Source of the DNA: Hoeflea sp. 108
Lineage (GTDB): Bacteria > Pseudomonadota > Alphaproteobacteria > Rhizobiales > Rhizobiaceae
Direction of reading: 5' to 3'
Length of the DNA stretch: 64,000 nt
Assembly: GCF_000372965.1 (NCBI RefSeq)
Contig: NZ_KB890024.1
Coordinates: 3,978,501-4,042,500, forward strand
The position numbers and the translations under genes are program-made. Below the pieces are notes generated by a model. That model searched no databases, was not told the DNA's origin, and was given only the letters and a program-made list of their open reading frames with translations. Below, piece by piece: positions 8,821 through 17,123 of this stretch. Within the stretch, counting starts at the first letter, position 1, and each line of letters begins with the position of its first letter.

Positions 8821-11007
8821 TCAACGTTGCGGCCGGCTTGCCTCTCCCCGTCCTTCACCGAAAGAAAGTCCGGCAGAGGGGCCATTCACGACCAGCAGCG
8901 CGTCCGCGATCCAGGCTCCCTGCCCTTCGCCACAGACGATCAGCGGGTTGATGTCGAGTTCCTCGATTGCCTCGACATAATTGGACACGAAGCCGGCGAT
9001 CGCCATGATCGCATCAACGGCAGCACCAACATCCGCCCTCGCGCGGCCGCGATAGCCGTCGAGCAGCGGATACATCTTCAGCCCCTGCAGCGCCGCCTCC
9101 ACCTCGCTGCGCGAGGCCGGTAAGAGCAGCGTCGCGCTGTCCTTGATGATTTCGACCAGCACGCCGCCGGTACCGATGGTCATGACAGGGCCGAACAGCG
9201 GATCACTGGTGACGCCGACGATCAGCTCGGCGACACCGCCCGAGACCATCTTTTCGACATAGAGGCCGGAGCCGAGCGGCAGCAGGGCTGCCGCTGCCGT
9301 GCCGACATCTTCGGCGGTTTTCAGATTCAGCCTGACGGCACCGAGTTCGCTCTTGTGGGCAACGCCGAGTGCCTTGAGCGCCACGGGATATCCCAGCGCC
9401 TCGGCGGCTGAGATGGCCTCGGTCACGCTTGCCGCGCGTCGGCCCGACGGTACAGCAAGGCCGGCGTCGCGCAACAGGAATTTGGCGGCGGCTTCATCGA
9501 AGGTGGTTCGGGAAACGTCCCCCTCTGGCCTGCCGGAGAGAGGTGTGCAGGTGCCACCGCCAATCGATGCTGCAATCGGCCTGGCCCAGGCCTCGCCAAT
9601 CGCCGCCGCCGCCTCCGCCGCGTCCATTGCCTCTGATATCCCCTGCAAGGGCACGATCCCGCGCGAAAACAGGTCGGCGGCATGCTCTTCGGTCAGGTTC
9701 TCCGACATCGACGCCACCACGGCGCCGCGCGCGCCATTGGCCTTCAGCGCAGCCTCGAAAGCGCGCACGGTCGGCCACCAGTCGGCATCCGAGCAGCGGT
9801 CGTTGCGTGGGAAGTCGAGCACCAGCATGTTGAGGTCGAAGCCGCCCGACGCCATCGCCGTGAAGGTGGCCGTCATCGCCGGTTCGTCGTTCCAGATGAA
9901 GGTGTGGTAGTCGAGCGGATTGGCGACCGCCACGAAGGCGCCGAGCGTCGACTTGACCCTCGCATAGTGCTCAGGCGTCAGTGCAGGGAAACGCAGCCGT
10001 CGCTCCTCGGCGCTGTCGGCCATGACGGAGGCTTCGCCGCCCGAGCAACTCATCGACGACAGCGCGAAGCCGGGCAGCGGGCCAATCGCGTGCAGCAGCT
10101 TCAGCGTTTCGAGCAGCGACGGGATGGTGTCGACGCGGGCGATGCCGAGCCGCCTGAGGAAGGCATCCGATGCGGCGTCGGAGCCTGCGAGCGACGCGGT
10201 GTGCGAGATCGTCGCCTTGCGCGCCTGTTCGGAGCGGCCGACCTTCATGGCGACGATCGGCTTATTCAGTTCGCGCGCCCGCGCCGCCAACCGCTCGAAG
10301 CCGTCGACGGTATCGAACCCCTCGATGTGCAGCCCGAGGCACGACACGCGCTCGTCCTCGATCAGCCCAAGCGCCATCTCGGAGAGTCCGGTCTGCGCCT
10401 GGTTACCGGCCGTCATCAGGAAGGCCACCGGCAGGCCACGCTTCTGCATGGTCAGGTTGCAGGCGATATTGGACGACTGCGTTATGATGGCAACGCCGCG
10501 CCCGCCAGTCGCGAGCCTCCGGCCGCCATGCTGGTCGGGCCACAACAATGCGCCGTCGGCATAGTTGATCAGGCCGTAGCAATTGGGTCCGATGACGGGC
10601 ATGCCACCGGCCGCCGCCACCAGCTCGACCTGCAGCCGCTCGCCGTCGGCATCGTCGTTGCCAGCCTCGAGGAAGCCCGAGGCAAAGCAGATCGCCCCGC
10701 CTGCGCCGCGTGCGGAGAGTTGTGAGATCACCTCGATGGTCAGGAAGCGGTTGACGCCGACGAAGGCGGCGTCGGGGGCACCGGGCAGCTCTGCGACCGA
10801 GCGGTAAGTCCTGATGCCCTCGACCTCGTCCTTAGTCGGATGCACCGGCCAGATGTCACCGGCAAACCCCATCTTCAGGCATTGCTTGACCACCGCCGCC
10901 GCCTGCGAGCCGCCGAACACGGCGATCGACTTCGGCCGTAGCAGGCGCTCGAGCCGCGTTCGCCCTGAAGGCTTCGGGGTGGAGGTGGTCAAAGTCGAGC
11001 TACTCAT
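8821..11007 (-). CDS. Acyl-CoA synthetase, NDP-forming (acetate--CoA ligase family)
   Basis: A 728-residue single-chain ADP-forming ligase: a CoA-binding Rossmann domain (about 20-135), succinyl-CoA-ligase-like domains (about 150-460) and a C-terminal ATP-grasp domain (about 500-710). KATISHTASLAGSD (His269) carries the histidine phosphorylated in this family. ATG at 11007 is chosen; a GTG lies 12 bases upstream. In this cluster it could make the CoA thioester of carnitine, crotonobetaine or gamma-butyrobetaine, a job done by CaiC in E. coli. The linker before the ATP-grasp domain (CTPLSGRPEGDV) is encoded by a piece of the interspersed repeat at 9519-9536. Confidence 0.88.
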   Translation of the reverse strand: MSSSTLTTSTPKPSGRTRLERLLRPKSIAVFGGSQAAAVVKQCLKMGFAGDIWPVHPTKDEVEGIRTYRSVAELPGAPDAAFVGVNRFLTIEVISQLSARGAGGAICFASGFLEAGNDDADGERLQVELVAAAGGMPVIGPNCYGLINYADGALLWPDQHGGRRLATGGRGVAIITQSSNIACNLTMQKRGLPVAFLMTAGNQAQTGLSEMALGLIEDERVSCLGLHIEGFDTVDGFERLAARARELNKPIVAMKVGRSEQARKATISHTASLAGSDAASDAFLRRLGIARVDTIPSLLETLKLLHAIGPLPGFALSSMSCSGGEASVMADSAEERRLRFPALTPEHYARVKSTLGAFVAVANPLDYHTFIWNDEPAMTATFTAMASGGFDLNMLVLDFPRNDRCSDADWWPTVRAFEAALKANGARGAVVASMSENLTEEHAADLFSRGIVPLQGISEAMDAAEAAAAIGEAWARPIAASIGGGTCTPLSGRPEGDVSRTTFDEAAAKFLLRDAGLAVPSGRRAASVTEAISAAEALGYPVALKALGVAHKSELGAVRLNLKTAEDVGTAAAALLPLGSGLYVEKMVSGGVAELIVGVTSDPLFGPVMTIGTGGVLVEIIKDSATLLLPASRSEVEAALQGLKMYPLLDGYRGRARADVGAAVDAIMAIAGFVSNYVEAIEELDINPLIVCGEGQGAWIADALLVVNGPSAGLSFGEGRGEASRPQR
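9519..9536. repeat. Repeat-arm fragment inside a coding sequence
   Basis: The 18 bases CCCCCTCTGGCCTGCCGG are identical to 7712-7729, the arm of the palindromic repeat 1.8 kb away. The fragment is read in frame within the ligase gene and encodes part of the linker between two domains. Confidence 0.7.
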
Positions 11008-11088
11008 TTCCACCCCCACCCGGCCCTGCGGGCCACCCTGCCCCGAAGAGCAAGGTCAAACTTGTCTGCCGCTTCCGCAGCCTCAAAA

Positions 11089-12252
11089 TCATCCGCCCAC
11101 CGCTCTGAGCAGCGCGCGCGAAATGATGTGTCGCTGGATTTCCGACGTGCCTTCCCAGATGCGCTCGACGCGGGCGTCGCGCCAGATGCGCTCCAGCGGC
11201 AGGTCGTCCATCAGGCCCATGCCGCCATGGATCTGGATCGCCTCGTCGGCGACGAAGGCCAGCATCTCGGTGGCCTTGAGCTTGGCCATCGCCATGTCCT
11301 GGTCGGTGACCGTGCCCTGGTCGTATTTCCAGCCGGCCTCCATGACCATCAGTTCGGCCGCCTTGAGCTCGGTTGCCATGTCGGCGAGCTTGAAGGACAC
11401 GCCCTGGAACTTGCCGATCTGCTGGCCGAACTGTTCGCGTTGGGCGGCATATTCGATGGCATGGCCAAGCGCGCGTTCGGCACGGCCGAGACAGGTTGCA
11501 CCGACCTGCAGGCGGGTGGCCCCCAGCCAGGAGTTCGCGACCTCGAACCCCTTGTGCACCTCGCCAAGGATCTGGCTCGCCGGCAACCGGCAGTCGTCGA
11601 ACTCCAGCACCGAATTGGTGTAGCCGCGATGCGAGACGTTGCGGTAGCCCTCCCGCACGGTGAAGCCGGGGGTGCCCTTGTCGACGAAGAAGGCGGTGAT
11701 CTTCTTGCGTTTGCCACGGGGACTGTCCTCCTCGCCCGAGGCCATGAAGACGATGGCGAAATCGGCAATATCGGCGTGGGAGATGAAATGCTTGGTGCCG
11801 TTGAGCACCCAGTCGCCGCCCTGTTCGACGGCGCTCGCCTTCATGCCGCGCAAGTCCGAACCGGCGCCCGGCTCGGTCATGGCGAGACAGTCCGATTTTT
11901 CGCCGCGGATACAGGGGAAAAGGTACTTTTCGCGCTGCTCCGCCGTACCGGCGAGAAGGATGTTCGAAGGGCGCGCCACGCAGGTCCAATGCAGCGCATA
12001 GTTGGCGCGGCCGAGCTCCTTCTCGTAGAGCAGCCAGGTCAGCGTATCGAGCCCGGCGCCACCGACATCTGATGGCATGTTGGCTGCATAGAGCCCGGCA
12101 GATATCGCCTTTCCCTTGATCTCCTCGATCAGCTCGCGCCTGAGATGGCCCGTGCGCTCGACCTCCTGCTCATGCGGATAAAGCTCGTTCTCGACGAAGG
12201 CGCGCGTCGTGTCGACGATCAGCTGCTGTTCTTCGGACAGACCGAAATGCAT
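11089..12252 (-). CDS. Acyl-CoA dehydrogenase
   Basis: A 387-residue flavoprotein with the usual three-part fold. The FAD/substrate signature MTEPGAGSD lies near residues 124-132, the C-terminal helical domain has QIHGGMGLMDD near 344, and IWEGTSEIQR near 367 contains the glutamate that acts as catalytic base in many family members. It lies 3 bases after the carnitine dehydrogenase gene and is surely co-transcribed. In this setting it is a good candidate for oxidising gamma-butyrobetainyl-CoA to crotonobetainyl-CoA, which the CaiD-like enzyme can then hydrate. The substrate is inferred from context only. Confidence 0.9.
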   Translation of the reverse strand: MHFGLSEEQQLIVDTTRAFVENELYPHEQEVERTGHLRRELIEEIKGKAISAGLYAANMPSDVGGAGLDTLTWLLYEKELGRANYALHWTCVARPSNILLAGTAEQREKYLFPCIRGEKSDCLAMTEPGAGSDLRGMKASAVEQGGDWVLNGTKHFISHADIADFAIVFMASGEEDSPRGKRKKITAFFVDKGTPGFTVREGYRNVSHRGYTNSVLEFDDCRLPASQILGEVHKGFEVANSWLGATRLQVGATCLGRAERALGHAIEYAAQREQFGQQIGKFQGVSFKLADMATELKAAELMVMEAGWKYDQGTVTDQDMAMAKLKATEMLAFVADEAIQIHGGMGLMDDLPLERIWRDARVERIWEGTSEIQRHIISRALLRAVGG

Positions 12253-12255
12253 GGC

Positions 12256-13353
12256 TTAGCCCTTCTTCTTGGCCGAAGCCTTTTTCGCCGCCTTCTTCAC
12301 CGGCTTGCTCGCCTTGGCCTTTTCAGCAGCTTTCGAAACCTTGGGTTTGGCCTGGGAGGCGAGCTGCTTGGTGTAGTCCTTGTAGAGCGCACCGGCGCCC
12401 CAGCCCTTGCCCTTGTTCTGCTTCGACAGCGCATCCATGATTGCGACCAGATTGTCGTCGCGGATCTTTTCCAGCTCGCGGATCGACCATTTCGACGACT
12501 GGTCGTCGGACTGGCCGGCGATCAAGTCGACCAGCTCGTCGTTGAACTCCGGCACATCCATCAGCTTGGTCCATGGCCACTCCAGGCACGGGCCGAACTG
12601 GGCCATGAAGTGGCGCATGCCCGCCTCGCCACCGGCGATGCGGTAGACCTGGAACATGCCCATCTGGGCCCAGCGCAGGCCGAAGCCGTAGCGCATGATG
12701 TCGTCGAGCTCTTCGACCGAGCAGATGCCGTCCTTGATCAGCCACAAAGCCTCGCGCCAGGCCGCTTCCAGCAGGCGGTCGCCGACAAAGGCCTCGATCT
12801 CCTTGCGGATGACCACGGGCTTCATGCCGATGGAGGAATAGATCTCCTTGGCCACCTCGATGGCCTCGGGGAAGGTCTTGCTACCACCGACGATCTCGAC
12901 GATGGGCAGGAGATAGACCGGGTTGAACGGATGGCCGACCACCAGCCTTTCAGGGTGCTTCTTCATCGCCACCTGCATGTCGGACGGCTTGATACCCGAG
13001 GTCGACGAGCCGATGATCGCATTGGCCGGCGCGTGCATGTCGATCTCGGCCAGCACCTTGTGCTTGAGGTCGAGCCTCTCAGGCACGCTTTCCTGGATGA
13101 AGTCGGCGTCGGCCACGGCCTCGGCAATGGTCTTGGCGTAGGTCAGCTTGCCTTCCTTGGGCAGGCCGCCTGGCACCATCTGCCTGTAGGCGCGCCGCGC
13201 GCCCTTCATCACCTCGCCGACCTTGCGTGAGGCCTCCGGATCGGGATCGAAGATCGACACGTCGATACCGTTGAGCAAAAGCCGCGCCACCCAGCCCGCG
13301 CCGATCACCCCGCCGCCAATGGCGGCTGCTTTGGAAATTGTGTTCATGAGCAT
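12256..13353 (-). CDS. lcdH: L-carnitine dehydrogenase (3-hydroxyacyl-CoA dehydrogenase family)
   Basis: A 365-residue NAD-dependent dehydrogenase that would oxidise L-carnitine to 3-dehydrocarnitine. The N-terminal Rossmann fold has GGGVIGAGW at residues 13-21, then QESVPERLDLKHKV near 89 and GHPFNPVYLLPIVE near 141, as in the carnitine dehydrogenase subgroup. SD GGGAGGGG precedes two possible ATG codons 6 bases apart. Rhizobial homologues can carry a C-terminal thioesterase domain. Here the protein ends instead in a tail of about 30 residues made mostly of Lys, Ala and Ser. The neighbouring BKACE gene would use its product. Assignment rests on family and context and is strong. Confidence 0.87.
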   Translation of the reverse strand: MLMNTISKAAAIGGGVIGAGWVARLLLNGIDVSIFDPDPEASRKVGEVMKGARRAYRQMVPGGLPKEGKLTYAKTIAEAVADADFIQESVPERLDLKHKVLAEIDMHAPANAIIGSSTSGIKPSDMQVAMKKHPERLVVGHPFNPVYLLPIVEIVGGSKTFPEAIEVAKEIYSSIGMKPVVIRKEIEAFVGDRLLEAAWREALWLIKDGICSVEELDDIMRYGFGLRWAQMGMFQVYRIAGGEAGMRHFMAQFGPCLEWPWTKLMDVPEFNDELVDLIAGQSDDQSSKWSIRELEKIRDDNLVAIMDALSKQNKGKGWGAGALYKDYTKQLASQAKPKVSKAAEKAKASKPVKKAAKKASAKKKG

Positions 13354-13378
13354 GCCCCTCCCGGCAGATTGTCAGCGA

Positions 13379-14296
13379 TCAGACCGCCAGCGGCGCGCGC
13401 TTCACGAGGTTGAGCTTCTTGCGCACCTCTTCGGGCCCGATGACCCTGGCACCCAGGGTCTCGACGACTGTAACCGCCTTCTCGACCAGCTGCGCATTGG
13501 TGGCGAGCACGCCCTTGTCGAGCCAGAGATTGTCCTCGAGGCCGACGCGCACATTGCCGCCGGCGAGCACCGCGGCAGCGGCATAGGCCATCTGGTTGCG
13601 GCCTAGCGAGAAGGCCGAGAAGGTCCAGCTCTTCGGCACGTTGTTGACCATCGCCATGAAGGTGTTGAGATCGTCCGGCGCACCCCACGGCACGCCCATG
13701 CACAGCTGCACCAGTGCGTCGGGCGCCAGCACGCCCTCCTCCACCAGCTGCTTGGCAAACCACAGATGGCCGGTGTCGAAGGCCTCAATCTCCGGCTTCA
13801 CGCCCATCGCGGTCATCATGCCGCCCATGGCGCGCAGCATGCCCGGTGTGTTGGTCATGACATAGTCGGCCTCGGCGAAGTTCATCGTGCCGCAGTCGAG
13901 CGTGCAGATCTCGGGCAGACACTGGCGCACATGCTCGACGCGGTTCGTGGCACCTCCCATGTCGGTGCCGGCCTGCTTCAGCGGCAGCGGGTTTTCGACG
14001 TCGCCAAACACCATGTCGCCACCCATGCCGGCGGTCAGGTTCAGCACCACGTCGACGTCTGCCTCGCGGATGCGCTCGGTCACCTCACGGTAAAGATGGA
14101 TGTCCCGGCGAGGCTTGCCGGTCTCGGGGTCACGGACATGGCAATGGACGATGGCCGCACCGGCCTTGGCTGCCTCGATGGCCGAGTCGGCGATTTCCTT
14201 GGGTGAACGCGGCACCAGCCGGCTGCGATCCTGCGTGCCGCCGGACCCGGTCACGGCACAGGTAATGAAGACCTCGCGGTTCATTTCGAGCGGCAT
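13379..14296 (-). CDS. Beta-keto acid cleavage enzyme (BKACE, DUF849), probably dehydrocarnitine-cleaving
   Basis: A 305-residue TIM-barrel protein of the BKACE family. HCHVRD (His51, His53) is the zinc-binding motif, and the N-terminal TCAVTGSG and the substrate-loop region around 114-118 also fit. BKACE enzymes condense a beta-keto acid with acetyl-CoA. For dehydrocarnitine this gives betainyl-CoA and acetoacetate. Start at 14296 is supported by GGGAGG 8 bases upstream; the longer frame has no protein-like upstream part and would run through the divergent regulator. It is the first gene of the leftward operon and lies directly beside the carnitine dehydrogenase, which makes the specificity assignment likely. 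Confidence 0.86.
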   Translation of the reverse strand: MPLEMNREVFITCAVTGSGGTQDRSRLVPRSPKEIADSAIEAAKAGAAIVHCHVRDPETGKPRRDIHLYREVTERIREADVDVVLNLTAGMGGDMVFGDVENPLPLKQAGTDMGGATNRVEHVRQCLPEICTLDCGTMNFAEADYVMTNTPGMLRAMGGMMTAMGVKPEIEAFDTGHLWFAKQLVEEGVLAPDALVQLCMGVPWGAPDDLNTFMAMVNNVPKSWTFSAFSLGRNQMAYAAAAVLAGGNVRVGLEDNLWLDKGVLATNAQLVEKAVTVVETLGARVIGPEEVRKKLNLVKRAPLAV

Positions 14297-14374
14297 CGCA
14301 TTCCTCCCAGCAGCAATTCCGAACCCATGATTGCGCTGCTTGCGCTGGCTTGTTTTGCGTTTTACGAAAGGCAA
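14297..14374. promoter_or_regulatory. Divergent promoter region between carnitine operon and its regulator
   Basis: These 78 bases separate the first gene of the leftward operon from the rightward AraC-type regulator gene. They must hold the control signals of both. I see an AT-rich stretch near 14345-14375 but no convincing operator by eye. Confidence 0.5.
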
Positions 14375-15355
14375 ATGGTAAAAAGCGAAAAGCCGACAAT
14401 CTTTCGCGAAGAACGTACACCGCTCAAGGTGACGATGCTGGTCTTCTCCGGCGCGTCCATCATGTGTGTGGCGTCGGCCGTCGACCCGCTGCGCGCCGCC
14501 AACCGTGTCTCGGGCGAAATCCTGTTCGACTACCGGCTGGTGTCGAGCACCGGCGAGCCGGCCATCACCACCTGCGGCCTGCCGGTGGCAGTCTCCGGTG
14601 CCTTCGACCCCGACGGGGCCTGCGACGTGCTGATGGTCATCGCCGGCTTCGGAACGCAAGGCTACGCCACGTCAAAGCTGCTCGGCGGCATAAGGCGCTG
14701 CGCCCGCAAGGCGCGTGCCGCAGGCGGCATCGAGGCCGGCACGTGGCTGGTCGCTCGCGCCGGGCTCTTGGAAGGCCGCGCCGCCACCACCCATTGGGAA
14801 GACATGGAGGATTTTGCCTCTGCCTTTCCCGACGTCGAGGTTCGCCCCGACCGCTACATCATCGACGGCCCGGTCTTCACCTCGGGCGGCGCCGCCCCCA
14901 CTTTCGACCTGATGCTGCATCTGGTGCGTTCGCGATTGGGCATGGCGACCGCGCTCGATGTCGCCAGCGTCTTCATTTACGACCAGTCGCGCGCCGCCAC
15001 CGACGCACAGCCGCTGGTCTCGCTCGGCCGGCTCGACGGCTACGACCCGCGCCTCGCCCAGGCGATCCGGCTGATGGAAGCGCATGTTGACCAGCCGCTG
15101 ACGATTGCCGCGATTGCAAAACGCGCCGGCGTGACGGCGCGCACGCTCGAAAGCATCTTCCGCGCCTCGATTGGCGAGACGCCGGGGGCCTATTATCTCA
15201 GGCTGAGATTGAGCGCCGCGCGCCGGCTCGTGGTCGACACGCGCGTCAGCATGGCCGAGGTTGCGGAGCGCACTGGATTTTCATCAGCCGCGGCCTTCTC
15301 CCGCAGCTTTTCGAAAGCCTTCGGCACCGCACCGGTGAGGATGCGCAAGGGCTAA
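14375..15355 (+). CDS. GlxA/CdhR-type AraC-family regulator with DJ-1/PfpI domain
   Basis: A 326-residue regulator: an N-terminal DJ-1/PfpI-like ligand domain (about 15-190) and a C-terminal pair of AraC helix-turn-helix motifs (about 225-320, with IAAIAKRAGVTARTLES and VAERTGFSSAAAFSRSFSK). ATG 14375 is preferred over 14327 because it has AAAGG upstream and yields the usual N-terminus. Members of this group include CdhR, the activator of carnitine dehydrogenase genes in Pseudomonas. Its divergent position opposite the carnitine operon supports the same job, probably activation in the presence of carnitine. Confidence 0.87.
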   Translation: MVKSEKPTIFREERTPLKVTMLVFSGASIMCVASAVDPLRAANRVSGEILFDYRLVSSTGEPAITTCGLPVAVSGAFDPDGACDVLMVIAGFGTQGYATSKLLGGIRRCARKARAAGGIEAGTWLVARAGLLEGRAATTHWEDMEDFASAFPDVEVRPDRYIIDGPVFTSGGAAPTFDLMLHLVRSRLGMATALDVASVFIYDQSRAATDAQPLVSLGRLDGYDPRLAQAIRLMEAHVDQPLTIAAIAKRAGVTARTLESIFRASIGETPGAYYLRLRLSAARRLVVDTRVSMAEVAERTGFSSAAAFSRSFSKAFGTAPVRMRKG

Positions 15356-16120
15356 CCTCTACGGGCGAGGATCCACTCGACCGCCGCCTCGAGATCGTCG
15401 ACAACGGCGGTCGGATGCGGCGCGTAGCGGCTTTCGTCTCCAGCGCGGTACTTGCCGGTTCGCACCAGAAGGGCTGTTCCGATCCCCGCCTTCAAGGCAC
15501 CGCACACGTCGCTTTCGGCGTCATCGCCGACCATCACCGCCAAACCAGGCGGGCAATCCAACCCGGCCAGTGCGGCATGGAAGAAGTCGCGAGACGGCTT
15601 GCCCAGCACCGTCGCCTGCTTGCCGGCAGCGAATTCCAGTGCTGCGACGAAAGCCCCGGCATCGAGACTGGCCCGCCATCGGCATCCTTGAAGGTGCGAT
15701 TGACCGCAAGCGCGAGGAATTCGGCACCGTCGATCAGTTGCCGGAAGACGGCGTTCATCGCCGCATAGGTGAAGGCCTCGGCAGCATCGCCGACCACCAC
15801 CGCCCTCCTGTCACCAAACTTGTTGCCGGCGAATTCGGGCACGAGATCGGGATGCACCAGGAGATACGCCGAGCAGCCTTCGCGTGCGAGCCAATCGACC
15901 GCGGCACGCGCCGGGGTGAACAGCTCGTCGCGGTCGACTGCAACACCAAGGCTCGCGAGTGGGCAACGATCGCCCGGTGCGGCGACCTCGTCGTGTTGCT
16001 GACGAAGCGGATCGGCAGGCCCTCGGCGCGAAGCCGCCCGATGGCCGCGACAGCACCCGGGATCGGTCTATCGCCGTCATAAACGACGCCCGAGAGGTCG
16101 AGCAGAACCGCGCGTATCAT
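15352..16120 (-). pseudogene. HAD-superfamily IIA hydrolase, disrupted by two frameshifts
   Basis: Pieces of one HAD phosphatase (LHPP-like group) appear in three reading frames. The first has the nucleophile region LLDLSGVVYDGD and RFVSNTTR. The second runs from VAVDRDELFTPA through VVVGDAAEAFTYAAMN to VNRTFKDADGG. The third has FVAALEFAAGKQATVLGKPS and the acidic motif MVGDDAESDV. One base is missing near 15957-15960 and one near 15671-15675; restoring a C (minus strand) at each place gives a continuous family-like protein of about 255 residues. Either the gene is dead or the assembly has two indels in G/C runs. The 3' end overlaps the convergent regulator gene by 3 bases. Confidence 0.8.
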
Positions 16121-16170
16121 GCGAGGAGCATGGCGGTCCCCGCCCCCTCAGTCAAACCACTCTGTCGGGA

Positions 16171-16401
16171 TCAGGCCACGGCGCGACCATCGGTATCGAT
16201 ATGCGCGCGCATGCTCTGCGCCAGCACGGCCTCAAGCCGCGTCGTCACGGCCCGGGTCCACTCGTCGGACAGTTCAGGCTCCAGTGGCGGCGGCAACGCC
16301 ATCAGCCTGTCGACGAACGAAGCATCCCCTGATGTGTTCAACAGGGCATCGATCGCCGGGTCATGGATATCTTTGGTGAAAGTCTTTTGTTCCCGTCTCA
16401 T
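16171..16401 (-). CDS. Small hypothetical protein
   Basis: A 76-residue, mostly hydrophilic protein (starts MRREQKTFTKD) that I do not recognise. Its codons have the strong G/C third-position bias of the neighbouring real genes. The longer opposite-strand frame over the same bases does not resemble any family known to me. No good ribosome site is visible. It lies alone between the broken HAD gene and the acetyltransferase gene. Confidence 0.5.
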   Translation of the reverse strand: MRREQKTFTKDIHDPAIDALLNTSGDASFVDRLMALPPPLEPELSDEWTRAVTTRLEAVLAQSMRAHIDTDGRAVA

Positions 16402-16513
16402 GGGACGCTAAGTCACTGATTCGACGGGCCTCTTAAGGGCGAGAAAGAGGCAATTCAGGGGCATGCGTGTGCGCCGCCGCCGGGCTCAATCAGGCCGAGT
16501 CCTGGCCGGTTCC

Positions 16514-16999
16514 TCAGCCCGCAACCAGCGGTTTTTCAAACAATATGGTGGTCAGCCCGCTGTCCCACTCCTCGTCGGGATAACGCGCCGTCTCGGCATA
16601 ACCCATGGCGCGGTAGAAGGTCTGGCTCTGCTGGTTGAAGGTGTCGGTTTCAAGCCGCACTTTTTCCAAGCCGGCCTTGCCGATCTCCTGCTCTGCCCGC
16701 GCCAGAAGCTGCCGGCCGAGGCCAAGGCGCTGATAGGCCCCCGCAACATGCAGCGCCTCTATGAAGTCGCCGCTCCAGTGGACCATGCCGGCGACACGGC
16801 CGTCGACTTCGGCCACCCAGAAGGCGAGACCATTTTGATCGACATAACGGCCGCCGATATCGGATGAGAGATAGCGCCCGGCCGACGCCGCGCTGATTTC
16901 CGGCCGCCAGGTGCTTTCGAACGTGTCGGCCAACACCTGCTTCACTTGGGCGAAATCAGCTGTCTTCGCCGGCCGCACCAGGATGTTACGCTTGTCCAT
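16514..16999 (-). CDS. GNAT family N-acetyltransferase
   Basis: A 161-residue protein with GNAT fold features: an N-terminal strand ILVRPAKTADFAQVKQVL, the acetyl-CoA-binding segment YQRLGLGRQLLARAE (Q/RxxGxG/A type, about residues 94-108) and a C-terminal FYRAMGYAETARYP. The start at 16999 follows AGGAG by 9 bases; the 35 codons upstream are not protein-like and would enter the xylA terminator. It transfers an acetyl group from acetyl-CoA to an unknown amine. No operon partner is evident. Confidence 0.88.
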   Translation of the reverse strand: MDKRNILVRPAKTADFAQVKQVLADTFESTWRPEISAASAGRYLSSDIGGRYVDQNGLAFWVAEVDGRVAGMVHWSGDFIEALHVAGAYQRLGLGRQLLARAEQEIGKAGLEKVRLETDTFNQQSQTFYRAMGYAETARYPDEEWDSGLTTILFEKPLVAG

Positions 17000-17068
17000 G
17001 CTGTCGCTCCTGCTCTTGAGGCGTCCGTCTAGCATCGGCCCTGCCTTTGAACATCGGACAGCGTGTAC

Positions 17069-17101
17069 AAAAAATGGCGCCAGCCCTGGGGCCGGCGCCA
17101 T
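17069..17101 (-). terminator. Intrinsic terminator of xylA
   Basis: A 13-bp stem with one mismatch (17074-17086 with 17089-17101) is followed on the minus strand by six T residues at 17074-17069. It starts about 20 bases after the xylose isomerase stop codon. Confidence 0.85.
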
Positions 17102-17123
17102 CATTCATCGCGGTTCGAAGCCG

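Noticed and set aside
15959..16411. Plus-strand frame of 150 codons
   Set aside because: It overlaps the broken HAD gene and a better-supported minus-strand frame, and it shows no family resemblance.
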